64,000 nt of DNA, taken from Agrobacterium pusense (lineage in GTDB: Bacteria; Pseudomonadota; Alphaproteobacteria; Rhizobiales; Rhizobiaceae). Location: NCBI RefSeq assembly GCF_900102105.1, contig NZ_FNBB01000017.1, positions 21,353 to 85,352 of the forward strand, in the 5' to 3' direction. The position numbers and the translations under genes were made by a program. Of this stretch, positions 1 to 8,379 are shown in pieces (position 1 is the stretch's first letter; each line of letters starts with the position of its first letter). Below the pieces are notes generated by a model, which worked only from the letters and a program-made list of their open reading frames with translations, had not been told where the DNA came from and searched no databases.

Positions 1-212
1 AGTCATTGACCGAGGCGCTTCGTCGACTCGAACGGAATGGTCTGGTCGAACGCCATGTCACGACGACCTCGCCGATCGCGGTCGAATACTCGATCACGCC
101 CTTCGGCCGCACGTTGCAGGATCCGTTCCTAGCGCTCTACGATTGGGCCGTGGACAATCAAGCCAGGCTTACGGCGGCGCAATCGAAGTTCGATAACATC
201 AATATGCGATGA
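1..212 (+). CDS. HxlR-family transcriptional regulator, C-terminal part
   Basis: This is the 3' end of a winged-helix regulator whose start lies outside the window; the frame is open from base 3. The visible residues read as the end of a MarR/HxlR-like fold: a recognition-helix region (LTEALRRLERNGLVER), a beta-wing turn with a V-E-Y-S-I-T strand, then a helix containing W-A-V-D. The motif order 'L-x-x-L-E-x-x-G-L-V-x-R ... V-E-Y-x-I-T-x-x-G' is characteristic of HxlR proteins, which usually respond to electrophiles or aromatic compounds. A LysE-type exporter follows 63 bases downstream on the same strand and may be a co-transcribed neighbour. The ligand cannot be told. Confidence 0.8.
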   Translation, partial: SLTEALRRLERNGLVERHVTTTSPIAVEYSITPFGRTLQDPFLALYDWAVDNQARLTAAQSKFDNINMR

Positions 213-275
213 CCTTGGCGTCATTGGCCATCGACGAAAACAATCCGGCGCAGTGCTTAAACCCGAGGGACCATC

Positions 276-917
276 ATGTCAGATCTTTCGACTTACCTGG
301 ACTATATCTGGCCAGCCTATATCGCCTACCTGATCGCGCTGGTGACTCCTGGACCCGCGAACTTCGCGATCATGGGGGCCGCAATTTCTCAAGGACGGCG
401 TGCGGGTCTCATGATGGCGCTCGGCGTCTTTTGCGGGTCGTTGACGTGGGCGTGTGGCGCAGCATTGGGGTTAGCGACGCTTCTTCGTACGTACGCATTC
501 GCACTCGAAGTCGTAAAGGTCATTGGCGGGCTCTATCTTCTTTTCCTCGCATGGAAGGCCCTTAAAGCGGCGCGTAAAAGCGCCCCCGACCTGACAATAA
601 CCGAAGCCGGCGCGCAACACAGCGGCATGCAACTCTGGCTTCGCGGCTACGCGATCCACGTTACCAATCCTAAAGCCGTGTTCGCATGGCTTGCGATCAT
701 CTCACTCGGGCTTCCCCCAAACGCGCCTGGCCCGGCGGTTGCGTTGATCGTCGGCATTTGTTGTTCTTCGAGCCTGGTGATCTTCAGCAGCTACGCCTTG
801 ATCTTTTCGACGCGTCACGCGCTGAACGCCTACCTGTCTGCCCGCCGTTGGATCGAAATCACGATGGCGGCCTTCTACGGACTGGCTGGCGTGAAATTAC
901 TCACGAGCCGGATCTGA
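276..917 (+). CDS. LysE/RhtB family amino-acid (or metabolite) exporter
   Basis: A 213-residue inner-membrane protein of the LysE/RhtB superfamily, which usually has about 200-215 residues and six hydrophobic segments. The family signature T-P-G-P-A-N-F is at residues 24-30, and further hydrophobic stretches follow (around 45-70, 75-95, 125-145, 150-170 and 195-210). A charged linker with K-A-A-R-K-S sits mid-protein, as in other members, and N-P-K-A (around 131-134) is also conserved. Members export amino acids or related small metabolites using the proton gradient; the substrate is not predictable. Its 3' end overlaps the end of the convergent TetR gene by 21 bases. Confidence 0.88.
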   Translation: MSDLSTYLDYIWPAYIAYLIALVTPGPANFAIMGAAISQGRRAGLMMALGVFCGSLTWACGAALGLATLLRTYAFALEVVKVIGGLYLLFLAWKALKAARKSAPDLTITEAGAQHSGMQLWLRGYAIHVTNPKAVFAWLAIISLGLPPNAPGPAVALIVGICCSSSLVIFSSYALIFSTRHALNAYLSARRWIEITMAAFYGLAGVKLLTSRI

Positions 918-1508
918 TGGCGTCATGCTGCGAAGCAGTCCGGTGGCGAGTTCACGAAAAGTTTCGACCGCCTTGGGAAGGGTCTGTTCCGGCTCGCTGC
1001 TCGCTGCGACCCAGAGTGCCGCATTGAGTGCCGCGCCGCTTAGCAATCGCGCAGCCGCTTCCGGATCCAGAGCCTTGAGCCTGCGCTGCTTCAGCAACTG
1101 TTCGATGGTTAGTCTCGTCACTTGCAGACAGCTGTCTTGGCTCGGCCATTGCGAGGGATCGCCCAACACGGCCGGCCCGTCAAGAAGGACGATGCGTTGC
1201 ACCTCAGGCTCCAGCGCCATCTTGATATATGCCGAAGCCTCGGTGAGCAGTCGTTGCCAGCCATCCTCAATGTCAGCTGCCTTCTCTCTCGCACGTACCG
1301 CCATTTCAGTGTCGATCTGGTCTACGACCGCTGCGAGCAGGCCACGCTTATCGCCAAAACTGGAATAGAGCGCCCCTCTGGTGAGACCAGCATCAGCCGT
1401 TATTTCGTCCATCGACGCGGCTGAGTAGCCATCTCGGGCAAAATGCTTTCGCGCGGTCGAGACCAAGCGGGTGCGGTTTGCCTGCATCGTTTCGCTGCGT
1501 TTTGCCAT
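897..1508 (-). CDS. TetR/AcrR family transcriptional regulator
   Basis: A 203-residue TetR-type repressor. The N-terminal helix-turn-helix is clear: residues 13-60 contain T-A-R-K-H-F-A-R-D-G-Y and M-D-E-I-T-A-D-A-G-L-T-R-G-A-L-Y, then a variable ligand-binding domain. The start at 1508 (MAKRSETMQ) is preferred because the upstream in-frame extension is translated operator DNA (GAY repeats) and not protein-like. It is divergent from the RidA-like gene, and three copies of a palindrome fill the 136-bp gap, so autorepression and control of the RidA gene are likely. The ligand is unknown. Confidence 0.9.
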   Translation of the reverse strand: MAKRSETMQANRTRLVSTARKHFARDGYSAASMDEITADAGLTRGALYSSFGDKRGLLAAVVDQIDTEMAVRAREKAADIEDGWQRLLTEASAYIKMALEPEVQRIVLLDGPAVLGDPSQWPSQDSCLQVTRLTIEQLLKQRRLKALDPEAAARLLSGAALNAALWVAASSEPEQTLPKAVETFRELATGLLRSMTPSDPARE

Positions 1509-1523
1509 CAAGGCCGTCCTTTC

Positions 1524-1586
1524 ATATACGGGGCGTATCCCAATATTGACATACGCCCCGTATATAATTACATACGCTCCGTATAT
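1524..1586. promoter_or_regulatory. Triple ATACG-N3-CGTAT operator between TetR and RidA genes
   Basis: Three copies of the 13-bp palindrome ATACG-N3-CGTAT lie at 1526-1538, 1551-1563 and 1572-1584 (spacers GGG, CCC and CTC). The first two, with flanking AT pairs, are exact reverse complements of each other over 15 bases. A TTGACA (1546-1551) and a TATAAT (1563-1568) fall inside the sites, though with an 11-bp gap they are not a standard pair. The position next to a TetR start codon makes this the probable binding site of that repressor. Confidence 0.8.
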
Positions 1587-1644
1587 CAACCCGGCAGGCT
1601 CTTGGAAGGAATATCCTGGTGCCTCGCGATTTAAGGAAGTGAAG

Positions 1645-2049
1645 ATGACCAAGCCCCAGGCAGTATTTCCAGAAAACAGACATTCCCTTTATGATGTTCA
1701 CCGCTACTCGGCCGCTATCCGGTCAGGTGACTTGCTGTTCGTTTCCGGACAAGTGGGGAGCCGCGACGACGGGTCGCCGGAGCCCGATTTTGAAAAGCAG
1801 GTGAGGCTGGCGTTTCGCAATCTCGAAGCGACGCTCTCCGCAGCGGGCTGCACGCTGGATGACCTTATCGATGTGACAACCTTCCACACCGATCCTGAAA
1901 ATCAATTTGAGGCGGTCATGGCGGTGCGGCAGGAATTCTTCACGAGCTCACCTTATCCGAACTGGACTGCTGTCGGCGTCAACTGGCTCGCCGGGTTCTC
2001 TTTTGAGATCAAGGTGGTCGCACGTATTCCGACCGGCGCATCATCCTGA
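1645..2049 (+). CDS. RidA/YjgF/UK114-family protein
   Basis: A 134-residue member of the RidA family (usual length 120-135), small trimeric proteins many of which hydrolyse reactive enamines/imines released by PLP enzymes. The family core is visible: G-D-L-L-F-V-S-G-Q-V-G at about residues 28-38, the helix with A-F-R-N-L-E-A-T-L-S-A-A-G (58-70), then D-L-I-D-V-T-T-F. The archetypal RidA arginine just before the last strands appears to be replaced: the sequence reads P-N-W-T-A-V-G-V, with Trp where Arg is usual. It may thus belong to a subgroup without canonical imine-hydrolase activity. The start is supported by an AAGGAAGTGA ribosome site. It is probably controlled by the divergent TetR. Confidence 0.88.
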   Translation: MTKPQAVFPENRHSLYDVHRYSAAIRSGDLLFVSGQVGSRDDGSPEPDFEKQVRLAFRNLEATLSAAGCTLDDLIDVTTFHTDPENQFEAVMAVRQEFFTSSPYPNWTAVGVNWLAGFSFEIKVVARIPTGASS

Positions 2050-2179
2050 AGCGAGTGTTTGTGGGGCGGCGCTTTGCAAGCCCCAGGACCATTGGCGGGC
2101 TTCGTGGAGACGAAGCCTCGCCGAACCGGGCCAAAGTCAGTCGAAGGTCCTGATTAGCATCTCGCTCGGAGGTACGTTC

Positions 2180-3070
2180 ATGCCGTTTTTTGTTCAAGGC
2201 AGGGATTTAAAAGAACAGACTTCGTTGACGCAGATCGTAGCGTGCGAGGGCCCGCCTCATGTTTCGCTAACAGGTGTCGGCGCGATCCAAAGAGTGTCAA
2301 TCGTAGCAGGCGAGACTGGCGAGATCGTCAGGGTGGATCATCACGTCACCTTCCACCGGCAAGGGGTGACCGAGTTGCGGTCGGTCCACGAAGGGGGGAT
2401 CCCCAGGGTTGATCGTATCACACCGGGCTCAATACACATTCGGCCCGCAGGCTCATCCCACGCCTCAAGTTGGAACGAGGCCGCTGAATTGACCCTTGTC
2501 AGCCTCGAGCCGCGCTTCATCCGTGAACATGCTGCCGACCTCTTCCAGCGGGACGTGAACTCTTTTTCGTTCCGACCCGTGATTGGAATGAAGGACGAAT
2601 TTCTTTGGCAGCTCGGGATGAAGCTGCACGGGCTATCGTCTGATGTTGATCCGCCGCGCGCCTTCATGGAATCTGTCATGGCAACAATGGCAATGCACCT
2701 TGCCTCGACCGCAGGGTTTTCGCCACAGCCGGTTCGGGCGAGGGCACTGTCGCGCTCTGCGCTGCGACGGACGGCCGAGTTTGTGGACGCAAACCTTTCT
2801 GTAAACATTTCCCTTTCGTCGCTTGCGGCGCTGACGGGCTTGAGCGTTTATCACTTCTCGCGGCAGTTCAGTCGCGAAATGGGCATGGGTGTGGCGCGCT
2901 ATATCCAGCAGCGCAAGATGCAGCGGGCCGCTCAGCTTCTTGCCGACCCGGAACTAAGTATCGCTGAAGTGGGCGAGGCAGTCGGTTATCGTGACTCAAG
3001 TTCCTTCTCGCGAGCGTTTCGCAGCGTATACGGAGTGCCGCCACATGCGTTCCGGCTTGGCGGGCGATGA
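2180..3070 (+). CDS. AraC-family transcriptional regulator
   Basis: A 296-residue regulator. The C-terminal 100 residues form the double helix-turn-helix of AraC/XylS proteins: N-I-S-L-S-S-L-A-A-L-T-G-L-S followed by H-F-S-R-Q-F, then I-A-E-V-G-E-A-V-G-Y-R-D-S-S-S-F-S-R-A-F and Y-G-V-P-P. The N-terminal half is probably a cupin-like sensor fold, with no recognised ligand. The start at 2180 has a GGAGG ribosome site 7 bases upstream; the open frame extends further 5' without protein-like sequence. It precedes the molybdenum-hydroxylase genes by 135 bases on the same strand and is the obvious candidate activator of them. Confidence 0.9.
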   Translation: MPFFVQGRDLKEQTSLTQIVACEGPPHVSLTGVGAIQRVSIVAGETGEIVRVDHHVTFHRQGVTELRSVHEGGIPRVDRITPGSIHIRPAGSSHASSWNEAAELTLVSLEPRFIREHAADLFQRDVNSFSFRPVIGMKDEFLWQLGMKLHGLSSDVDPPRAFMESVMATMAMHLASTAGFSPQPVRARALSRSALRRTAEFVDANLSVNISLSSLAALTGLSVYHFSRQFSREMGMGVARYIQQRKMQRAAQLLADPELSIAEVGEAVGYRDSSSFSRAFRSVYGVPPHAFRLGGR

Positions 3071-3205
3071 ACAAAAACGCAAGATCTGCAAAGAGTAGCA
3101 AGTCCCGTTATTGATCGCCTGCACAAGCGCCGTCTAGCTTCGCTGAACGCGGAGCCGCTTCTCGGCGGGTCCAGTTCCCCCACGTCTTCCGGAGGTTCGG
3201 AGCAG

Positions 3206-3718
3206 ATGGCTGAAGAGAAACGAGCTGGCATCGCTCTGGAACGCGGGACGGCGCCGGTGGCACTTAAAGTCAACGGAACGAGTTACAGTCTCCAGCTCGC
3301 GCCATGGGTGACGCTGGTGGACGCGCTGCGAGAGCGGCTTGGCCTCACCGGCACTAAGGTCGGCTGCAATCACGGCCAATGCGGAGCCTGTACTGTCCTG
3401 ATCGATGGGCGGCGTGTGCTGTCATGCCTGACGCTTGCGTCGCGCTGCCAAGGGCAGGAAGTGACCACAATAGAAGGTCTCGCTTCGCCCGACGGGACCC
3501 TGCATCCCATGCAAGCCGCGTTCGTCGAACACGACGCCTTCCAGTGTGGCTATTGCACGCCCGGACAGATTGTCTCGGCTGTGGCGCTTGTCCGTGAAGG
3601 ACGGCTCGGGTCCGACGATGAAGTACGCGAATTCATGAGCGGCAACCTCTGTCGTTGCGCCGCTTACCCGAAAATCCTCGCGGCCATCCGCGACGGCGCC
3701 AGAACCATGGCTGGTTGA
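3206..3718 (+). CDS. Molybdenum hydroxylase, [2Fe-2S] small subunit (PaoA/YagT-like)
   Basis: A 170-residue electron-transfer subunit of a xanthine-dehydrogenase-family enzyme. An N-terminal ferredoxin domain carries G-C-N-H-G-Q-C-G-A-C (from residue ~52) and a later Cys (L-S-C-L), ligating the first [2Fe-2S] cluster. The helical second domain carries Q-C-G-Y-C-T-P-G-Q (~112) and L-C-R-C (~148) for the second cluster. It passes electrons from the Mo centre to FAD. Unlike E. coli PaoA, no twin-arginine signal is present; the N-terminus reads MAEEKRAGIALERG. The next gene starts one base after the stop, so the subunits are co-translated. Confidence 0.93.
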   Translation: MAEEKRAGIALERGTAPVALKVNGTSYSLQLAPWVTLVDALRERLGLTGTKVGCNHGQCGACTVLIDGRRVLSCLTLASRCQGQEVTTIEGLASPDGTLHPMQAAFVEHDAFQCGYCTPGQIVSAVALVREGRLGSDDEVREFMSGNLCRCAAYPKILAAIRDGARTMAG

Positions 3719-3719
3719 A

Positions 3720-4715
3720 ATGTATCCATTCACGCTACAGACTCCGGCGTATGCGGAAGCCGCAATCCTCAATGCTCAGCAAGATCAAGGCGCGCGGTAT
3801 ATTGCCGGTGGAACGAACCTGATCGACCTGATGAAGCTGACGATCGAGCGCCCTTCGTCACTATTGGACATCACTGGACTTCCTGGCCTTGAAGGGGTTG
3901 GACGAGACACCGACGGCAATTTACGTGTTGGCGCACTGGCCAAGATGAGCGATGTGGCCGATCACCCCCTGGTGAAAGACTCCTGGCCGGTCATTGCACA
4001 AGCCCTCAACAAGGGCGCCTCCGCGCAGCTTCGCAATATGGCGACGATTGGCGGAAATTTGCTTCAGCGGACACGTTGCCCCTATTTCCGGGACATCGCA
4101 ACGCGCTGTAATAAACGAAATCCGGGCGAGGGTTGTGATGCGATCGGCGGAATCAATCGCGAACATGCCCTGCTGGGCGTTTCCGACCATTGTATTGCTT
4201 TGAACCCATCAGACCTCTGCGTCGCGCTTGCGGCCTGTGACACCGTGGTCGAGATTTTGGGACCTGCCGGGCGCCGGATCGTTCCGTTCGAGCAACTTCA
4301 CCGGAAGCCGGAGGGCACACCCCAGATCGAGCATAATCTGTCGAGGGGAGAGCTCATAACCGCTGTTATTGTCAAAGCCAACGCCGCTTCACGTCATTCA
4401 ACCTATCTGAAAATTCGCGACCGGGAGTCCTACCAGTTTGCCGTCGTTTCTGTAGCGGCAGGAATAGAGACCACCAGTGACGGCACGATCGTCGAAGCAC
4501 GGGTCGGTCTGGGCGGCGTCGCGACGGTCCCCTGGCGTGCCAGAAACGTCGAGAGTTTTTTGCGCGGCCGTAGGATAGACGACGAAACCGTGACCGAGGC
4601 CGGCCGGCTCTCCATGGCTGGAGCCACACCACGGGCACATAACGAATTCAAGTTGGCTCTCATGGAGGGCGTGCTCGCGGATGCGCTCTTCTCGTTGAAG
4701 AACTCCAATGGTTAG
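3720..4715 (+). CDS. Molybdenum hydroxylase, FAD-binding subunit (PaoB/YagS-like)
   Basis: A 331-residue FAD subunit of the CO-dehydrogenase/xanthine-dehydrogenase flavoprotein family. FAD-binding signatures are Y-I-A-G-G-T-N-L (~27) and A-T-I-G-G-N-L-L-Q (~110). Just after comes C-P-Y-F-R-D, then R-C-N-K-R-N-P-G-E-G-C and further Cys residues. This cysteine-rich insertion resembles the extra [4Fe-4S] site known in E. coli PaoB (YagS), supporting an aldehyde-oxidoreductase type over a classical xanthine dehydrogenase. It lies between the 2Fe-2S and molybdenum subunit genes. The substrate is unknown. Confidence 0.92.
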   Translation: MYPFTLQTPAYAEAAILNAQQDQGARYIAGGTNLIDLMKLTIERPSSLLDITGLPGLEGVGRDTDGNLRVGALAKMSDVADHPLVKDSWPVIAQALNKGASAQLRNMATIGGNLLQRTRCPYFRDIATRCNKRNPGEGCDAIGGINREHALLGVSDHCIALNPSDLCVALAACDTVVEILGPAGRRIVPFEQLHRKPEGTPQIEHNLSRGELITAVIVKANAASRHSTYLKIRDRESYQFAVVSVAAGIETTSDGTIVEARVGLGGVATVPWRARNVESFLRGRRIDDETVTEAGRLSMAGATPRAHNEFKLALMEGVLADALFSLKNSNG

Positions 4716-4757
4716 GTTCGAAAACGGCCTCAATCGTCCTAACCCGAGGATATCGAA

Positions 4758-7184
4758 ATGAGCAACGGCAGAATAACCCGCAGAGGCTTTCTTGGAGTTT
4801 CGACTGCTGCAGCATTCGTGCCTGTTGCAGCACGTGCGGCCACGGCCGATCCAGGGACAACGGCCGAGGTCGCAAGCGATGAGGCGAAAGGATCCCCAGG
4901 CCTGGAATTTGGCTCTCCAGCGAGAGTGGATGGACCAGCTAAAGTCACGGGCTCCGCCCGGTATGCGGCTGACGAAGTCTCAGGCGCCGATGTTAGCTAT
5001 GCGGTGCTCATAACGTCCGCCGTGGCGAAGGGCACCATTCATTCGATCAAAAAGGAAGCGGCTCAGTCGGTGCCCGGCGTGCGGCTCATCCTCGATCATA
5101 CCAACATGGACATGTTGCCGCCGATCAACGCGGTTTATCCCAAAGGACAGTCGCACACGGTCTTCCAACCCTTTACAACTAGTGAGATCCGTTATTCCGG
5201 GCAGCCGATTGCCATTCTCGTCGCGGATGACTTGGAGACCGCCCGCTATGCAGCAGGCCTGATTAACGTCGAGTACGATCTCGCCGATGATGGACCTAAG
5301 TCCACCATCAAACTGGCCATGGATCGGCCGAGTCCGATAGCCGTTCCGGTCGAAGAAGCCCATGATCAGACTTTCGGTAATGTCGATGAGGCCTTCGACA
5401 AGGCCGACGTCGTGGTCGATGCGGAATACGAGACGGCTATCGAACATCATAACTCCATCGAGCTCTACTCCTGCGCGGTGCGCTGGAGCCCGGATGAGAG
5501 GACCCTCACTGTCTATGAGCCATCCCAGTGGCTTTACGGCCTGCGCGCGCACCTGGCGCAGCAGTTGGGCCTTGAACAAAACGCCGTTCAGGTCGTCTCC
5601 CGTGTTGTTGGTGGCGCGTTTGGAGGCAAGGCTCTGGCGATGCCTCATACCGTCGCGGCTGCAATCGCAGCGCGCCGTATCAAGCGAACAGTCAAGCTTC
5701 ACGTCACCCGGGAACAGATGTTCACGATTGGCAGTTACCGGCCAGGCTCTGTGAGCAGGGTCAAACTGGCCGCGCAGAGAAACGGCAAGTTGCTCGCTGT
5801 TGCGCATGACTACTGGGCTCAGACGTCGCGCTCGGATCCTGCTGGTATTCCAGGGGCAGAAGCAACCGTCGCCATGTACGACGCTCCCCATGTACGCGGC
5901 CGGGATCATTCAGTGCCGACGGACGCGAACGCACCGGGACCGATGCGAGCGCCGGTGGAAATGTCAAGTTTCTTTGCGCTGGAAAGCGCCATGGACGAGC
6001 TGGCGGTCGCGCTAGATATTGATCCGATCGAGTTGCGTATCCTTAACGAACCCACCGTTCATCCAACCAAACGTGTGCCGTTTTCAAGCCGATCACTTAC
6101 AGAATGCTATCGTCGGGGGGCAGAACTGTTCGGCTGGGCAGCCCGCGACCACCAACCCGGGTCAATGCGTAATGGTGACTGGCTGGTGGGCTGGGGATGT
6201 GCTTCGGCGCTTTATCCAACCTACGTTGGCCCGGCTAGCGTGCGCATGAAACTTCGTCTCACCGACGGCAAGCCACATCTGGAAGTCCGCCTGGCCGGTC
6301 AGGACATCGGCACGGGACTTGCCACAATTGTCTCGCAGGTTGCCGCTGCTAGCGTCGGCCTTGCAATCGAACACGTGCAGGCGATTATCGGTGACAGTAA
6401 TCTGCCCTTCGGGTCGATGGCCGCAGGGTCTCGGGGAACGGCCAGCGTGTCGCCGGCGACGTTGATGACTGCCAATAAAATTCGACAGCGCCTGCTCGAA
6501 GCTTCGGTCTCTGACGCGCAAGGTCCGTTTGCCGGCCGCAATCTGAATGATCTCGACGTAAAGGCTGGGACGATCAGCGATGGCAGAATTGAGACAACAA
6601 TCGCCGACGTGCTTTCCCGCGTGCACGGGAACACGATCGAGGAGCAGCTTGATTGGGCACCACCTGGAATGCCGCCAGAAACACGCCGTTCCGTCCAGGC
6701 CGGCACGGAGGGTGCGGTCGGTCCGATCACCGACACCCATGCCATGTATGCTTTCGGCGCTCAGTTCGTAGAAGTCCAAATCCACCGCAGGACGAAAGTG
6801 ATACGTGCTCCTAGAATGGTCGGAGCGTTCGCCGCTGGGCGTATCATGAACCGGCGGACTGCGCATAGCCAGTTGATGGGCGGGATGATCTGGGGTCTTG
6901 CCTCGGGTCTTCATGAAGAAACGTTGGTCGATCCCCGCAGCGGCCGGTACGTGAATGGCAACCTCGCCGAATATCTTCTCCCCGTTTGCGCCGACGTGAA
7001 GGATGTGACTGTGGAGATGCTGGATGAGAAGGACGAGGTTGTGAACCCTTTGGGAATAAAGGGCGTCGGCGAGCTCGGTGTCGTGGGCGTCGCGGCGGCA
7101 GTTGCCAATGCTGTCTACCACGCCACGGGCAGGCGGGTTCGCCAACTCCCGATCAGGCTCGACCATCTTTTCGAAGCGAGCTAG
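4758..7184 (+). CDS. Molybdenum hydroxylase, Moco-binding large subunit with Tat signal
   Basis: The 808-residue catalytic subunit of the xanthine-dehydrogenase family. The N-terminus has a twin-arginine signal (R-I-T-R-R-G-F-L-G, then a hydrophobic A-rich stretch ending A-R-A-A), so the folded complex is probably exported to the periplasm. Domain 1 (a/b hammerhead) spans about 50-160. The molybdopterin-binding region contains G-G-A-F-G-G-K near residue 285, A-P-G-P-M-R-A-P near 393 and A-G-S-R-G-T near 557. The base-catalyst motif G-V-G-E-L-G is near residue 770. It probably oxidises an aldehyde or N-heterocycle. No maturation chaperone gene (PaoD/XdhC type) is seen next to it. Confidence 0.93.
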   Translation: MSNGRITRRGFLGVSTAAAFVPVAARAATADPGTTAEVASDEAKGSPGLEFGSPARVDGPAKVTGSARYAADEVSGADVSYAVLITSAVAKGTIHSIKKEAAQSVPGVRLILDHTNMDMLPPINAVYPKGQSHTVFQPFTTSEIRYSGQPIAILVADDLETARYAAGLINVEYDLADDGPKSTIKLAMDRPSPIAVPVEEAHDQTFGNVDEAFDKADVVVDAEYETAIEHHNSIELYSCAVRWSPDERTLTVYEPSQWLYGLRAHLAQQLGLEQNAVQVVSRVVGGAFGGKALAMPHTVAAAIAARRIKRTVKLHVTREQMFTIGSYRPGSVSRVKLAAQRNGKLLAVAHDYWAQTSRSDPAGIPGAEATVAMYDAPHVRGRDHSVPTDANAPGPMRAPVEMSSFFALESAMDELAVALDIDPIELRILNEPTVHPTKRVPFSSRSLTECYRRGAELFGWAARDHQPGSMRNGDWLVGWGCASALYPTYVGPASVRMKLRLTDGKPHLEVRLAGQDIGTGLATIVSQVAAASVGLAIEHVQAIIGDSNLPFGSMAAGSRGTASVSPATLMTANKIRQRLLEASVSDAQGPFAGRNLNDLDVKAGTISDGRIETTIADVLSRVHGNTIEEQLDWAPPGMPPETRRSVQAGTEGAVGPITDTHAMYAFGAQFVEVQIHRRTKVIRAPRMVGAFAAGRIMNRRTAHSQLMGGMIWGLASGLHEETLVDPRSGRYVNGNLAEYLLPVCADVKDVTVEMLDEKDEVVNPLGIKGVGELGVVGVAAAVANAVYHATGRRVRQLPIRLDHLFEAS

Positions 7185-7270
7185 CGGGGACAGCGCATAT
7201 CCGGGGGCGATCCCGCGATGTTGCTGCCTAAAACTCACTCACAACCACAACATTTTGGAGGTGCCGCACC

Positions 7271-8293
7271 ATGAAAGCCATGTCCCTTGCCGCGCCCGGC
7301 GGTCTCGACCGGATCCACATGGTCGACCTCGATCCGCCATCCGCACCTGGAAATGGTGAGATTACAATTCGCATCCATGCAAACTCTCTTAACTACCATG
7401 ACCTTGAAGTGGCAGCGGCGATCAAGTCGTCCGAGTTGGCGGAGACCGAGGATGCCCGGATACTGCTTGGTGATGCGAGCGGCATCGTGACGGCAGTCGG
7501 TCCGGGTGTCCGAGAATTCTCGCCGGGAGATGTTGTTGTCTCGTGCATATTCCCTCAGTGGCAGGATGGGCCGCCACAAGTCAGTGACTTCTCCCAGACA
7601 CCCGGCGATGGGGTGGATGGTTACGCGCGCGAATACGTGACCGCTCCAGCGACTGCTTTTACGCACGCGCCCAAAGGCTTCACTCCGGCAGAGGCGGCCA
7701 CGTTGACTTCTGCCGCCGTCACCGTATGGCGCGCCTTGATGGTTAATGGCAGGCTGAAGGCCGGCGATCGTGTTCTGGTTCAAGGTAGCGGTGGCGTTTC
7801 CATTTTCGCACTTCAGATTGCCAGAGCTGCCGGCGCAACAGTTATCGCGACGTCTTCTTCGGACGACAAGCTCGAGCGGATGAGGGCGCTTGGGGCGGCC
7901 CACACGATCAATTACCGGGCCAACCCCGACTGGGGAAAACAAACCTTCGAATGGTCGGATAATCGAGGGGTGGACCACGTTGTTGACGTCGGGGGTGGCG
8001 AGACGCTTACAAATTCGATTGAAGCTGTACGCATCGGCGGACACATCGCCATGGTCGGCATCCTTGGCGGGAAAAGCGCGACCGTCCCTGTCATCCCGAT
8101 CCTGGCGAAACAAATCCTTCTGCAGGGTTGCCTTGCAGGAAGCCGGGCGGACCAGATGGCTCTTGTAGAATTCGTCGAGAGGGTGAACCTCCGCCCGATC
8201 ATCGAACGGAGGTTTCCGCTTGCATCTTTGGCTGACGCGTTCGCCTATCAGAAGGCTGGTAGTCATTTCGGCAAGATCGTCATTGAGATCTGA
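7271..8293 (+). CDS. Medium-chain NAD(P)-dependent alcohol dehydrogenase/quinone-reductase type
   Basis: A 340-residue medium-chain dehydrogenase/reductase. The GroES-like N-terminal half (1-130) includes L-N-Y-H-D-L-E and G-D-A-S-G-I-V-T-A-V-G-P-G-V. The Rossmann half carries V-Q-G-S-G-G-V-S-I-F-A-L-Q and A-T-S-S-S-D-D-K. The usual catalytic-zinc Cys/His set and the four-Cys structural-zinc loop are absent, so a zinc-independent type is likely. It lies 86 bases after the molybdenum subunit with its own GGAGG ribosome site and may act on the alcohol/aldehyde partner of the same pathway, but as a cytoplasmic enzyme. Confidence 0.88.
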   Translation: MKAMSLAAPGGLDRIHMVDLDPPSAPGNGEITIRIHANSLNYHDLEVAAAIKSSELAETEDARILLGDASGIVTAVGPGVREFSPGDVVVSCIFPQWQDGPPQVSDFSQTPGDGVDGYAREYVTAPATAFTHAPKGFTPAEAATLTSAAVTVWRALMVNGRLKAGDRVLVQGSGGVSIFALQIARAAGATVIATSSSDDKLERMRALGAAHTINYRANPDWGKQTFEWSDNRGVDHVVDVGGGETLTNSIEAVRIGGHIAMVGILGGKSATVPVIPILAKQILLQGCLAGSRADQMALVEFVERVNLRPIIERRFPLASLADAFAYQKAGSHFGKIVIEI

Positions 8294-8379
8294 GATCGAG
8301 GCGCGCAGTCAGCAACGGTATGATGGACTAGGCGCTCACGGCCCCGAACTCTGCGATAAACCGAAGGGACCGGCACCTA

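Noticed and set aside
1595..1620. GCTCTTG near 1598 as a reverse-strand copy of the T-arm-like repeat
   Set aside because: Only the CAAGAGC-like end matches; the GGTTCGA part is absent after it and the spacing does not hold.
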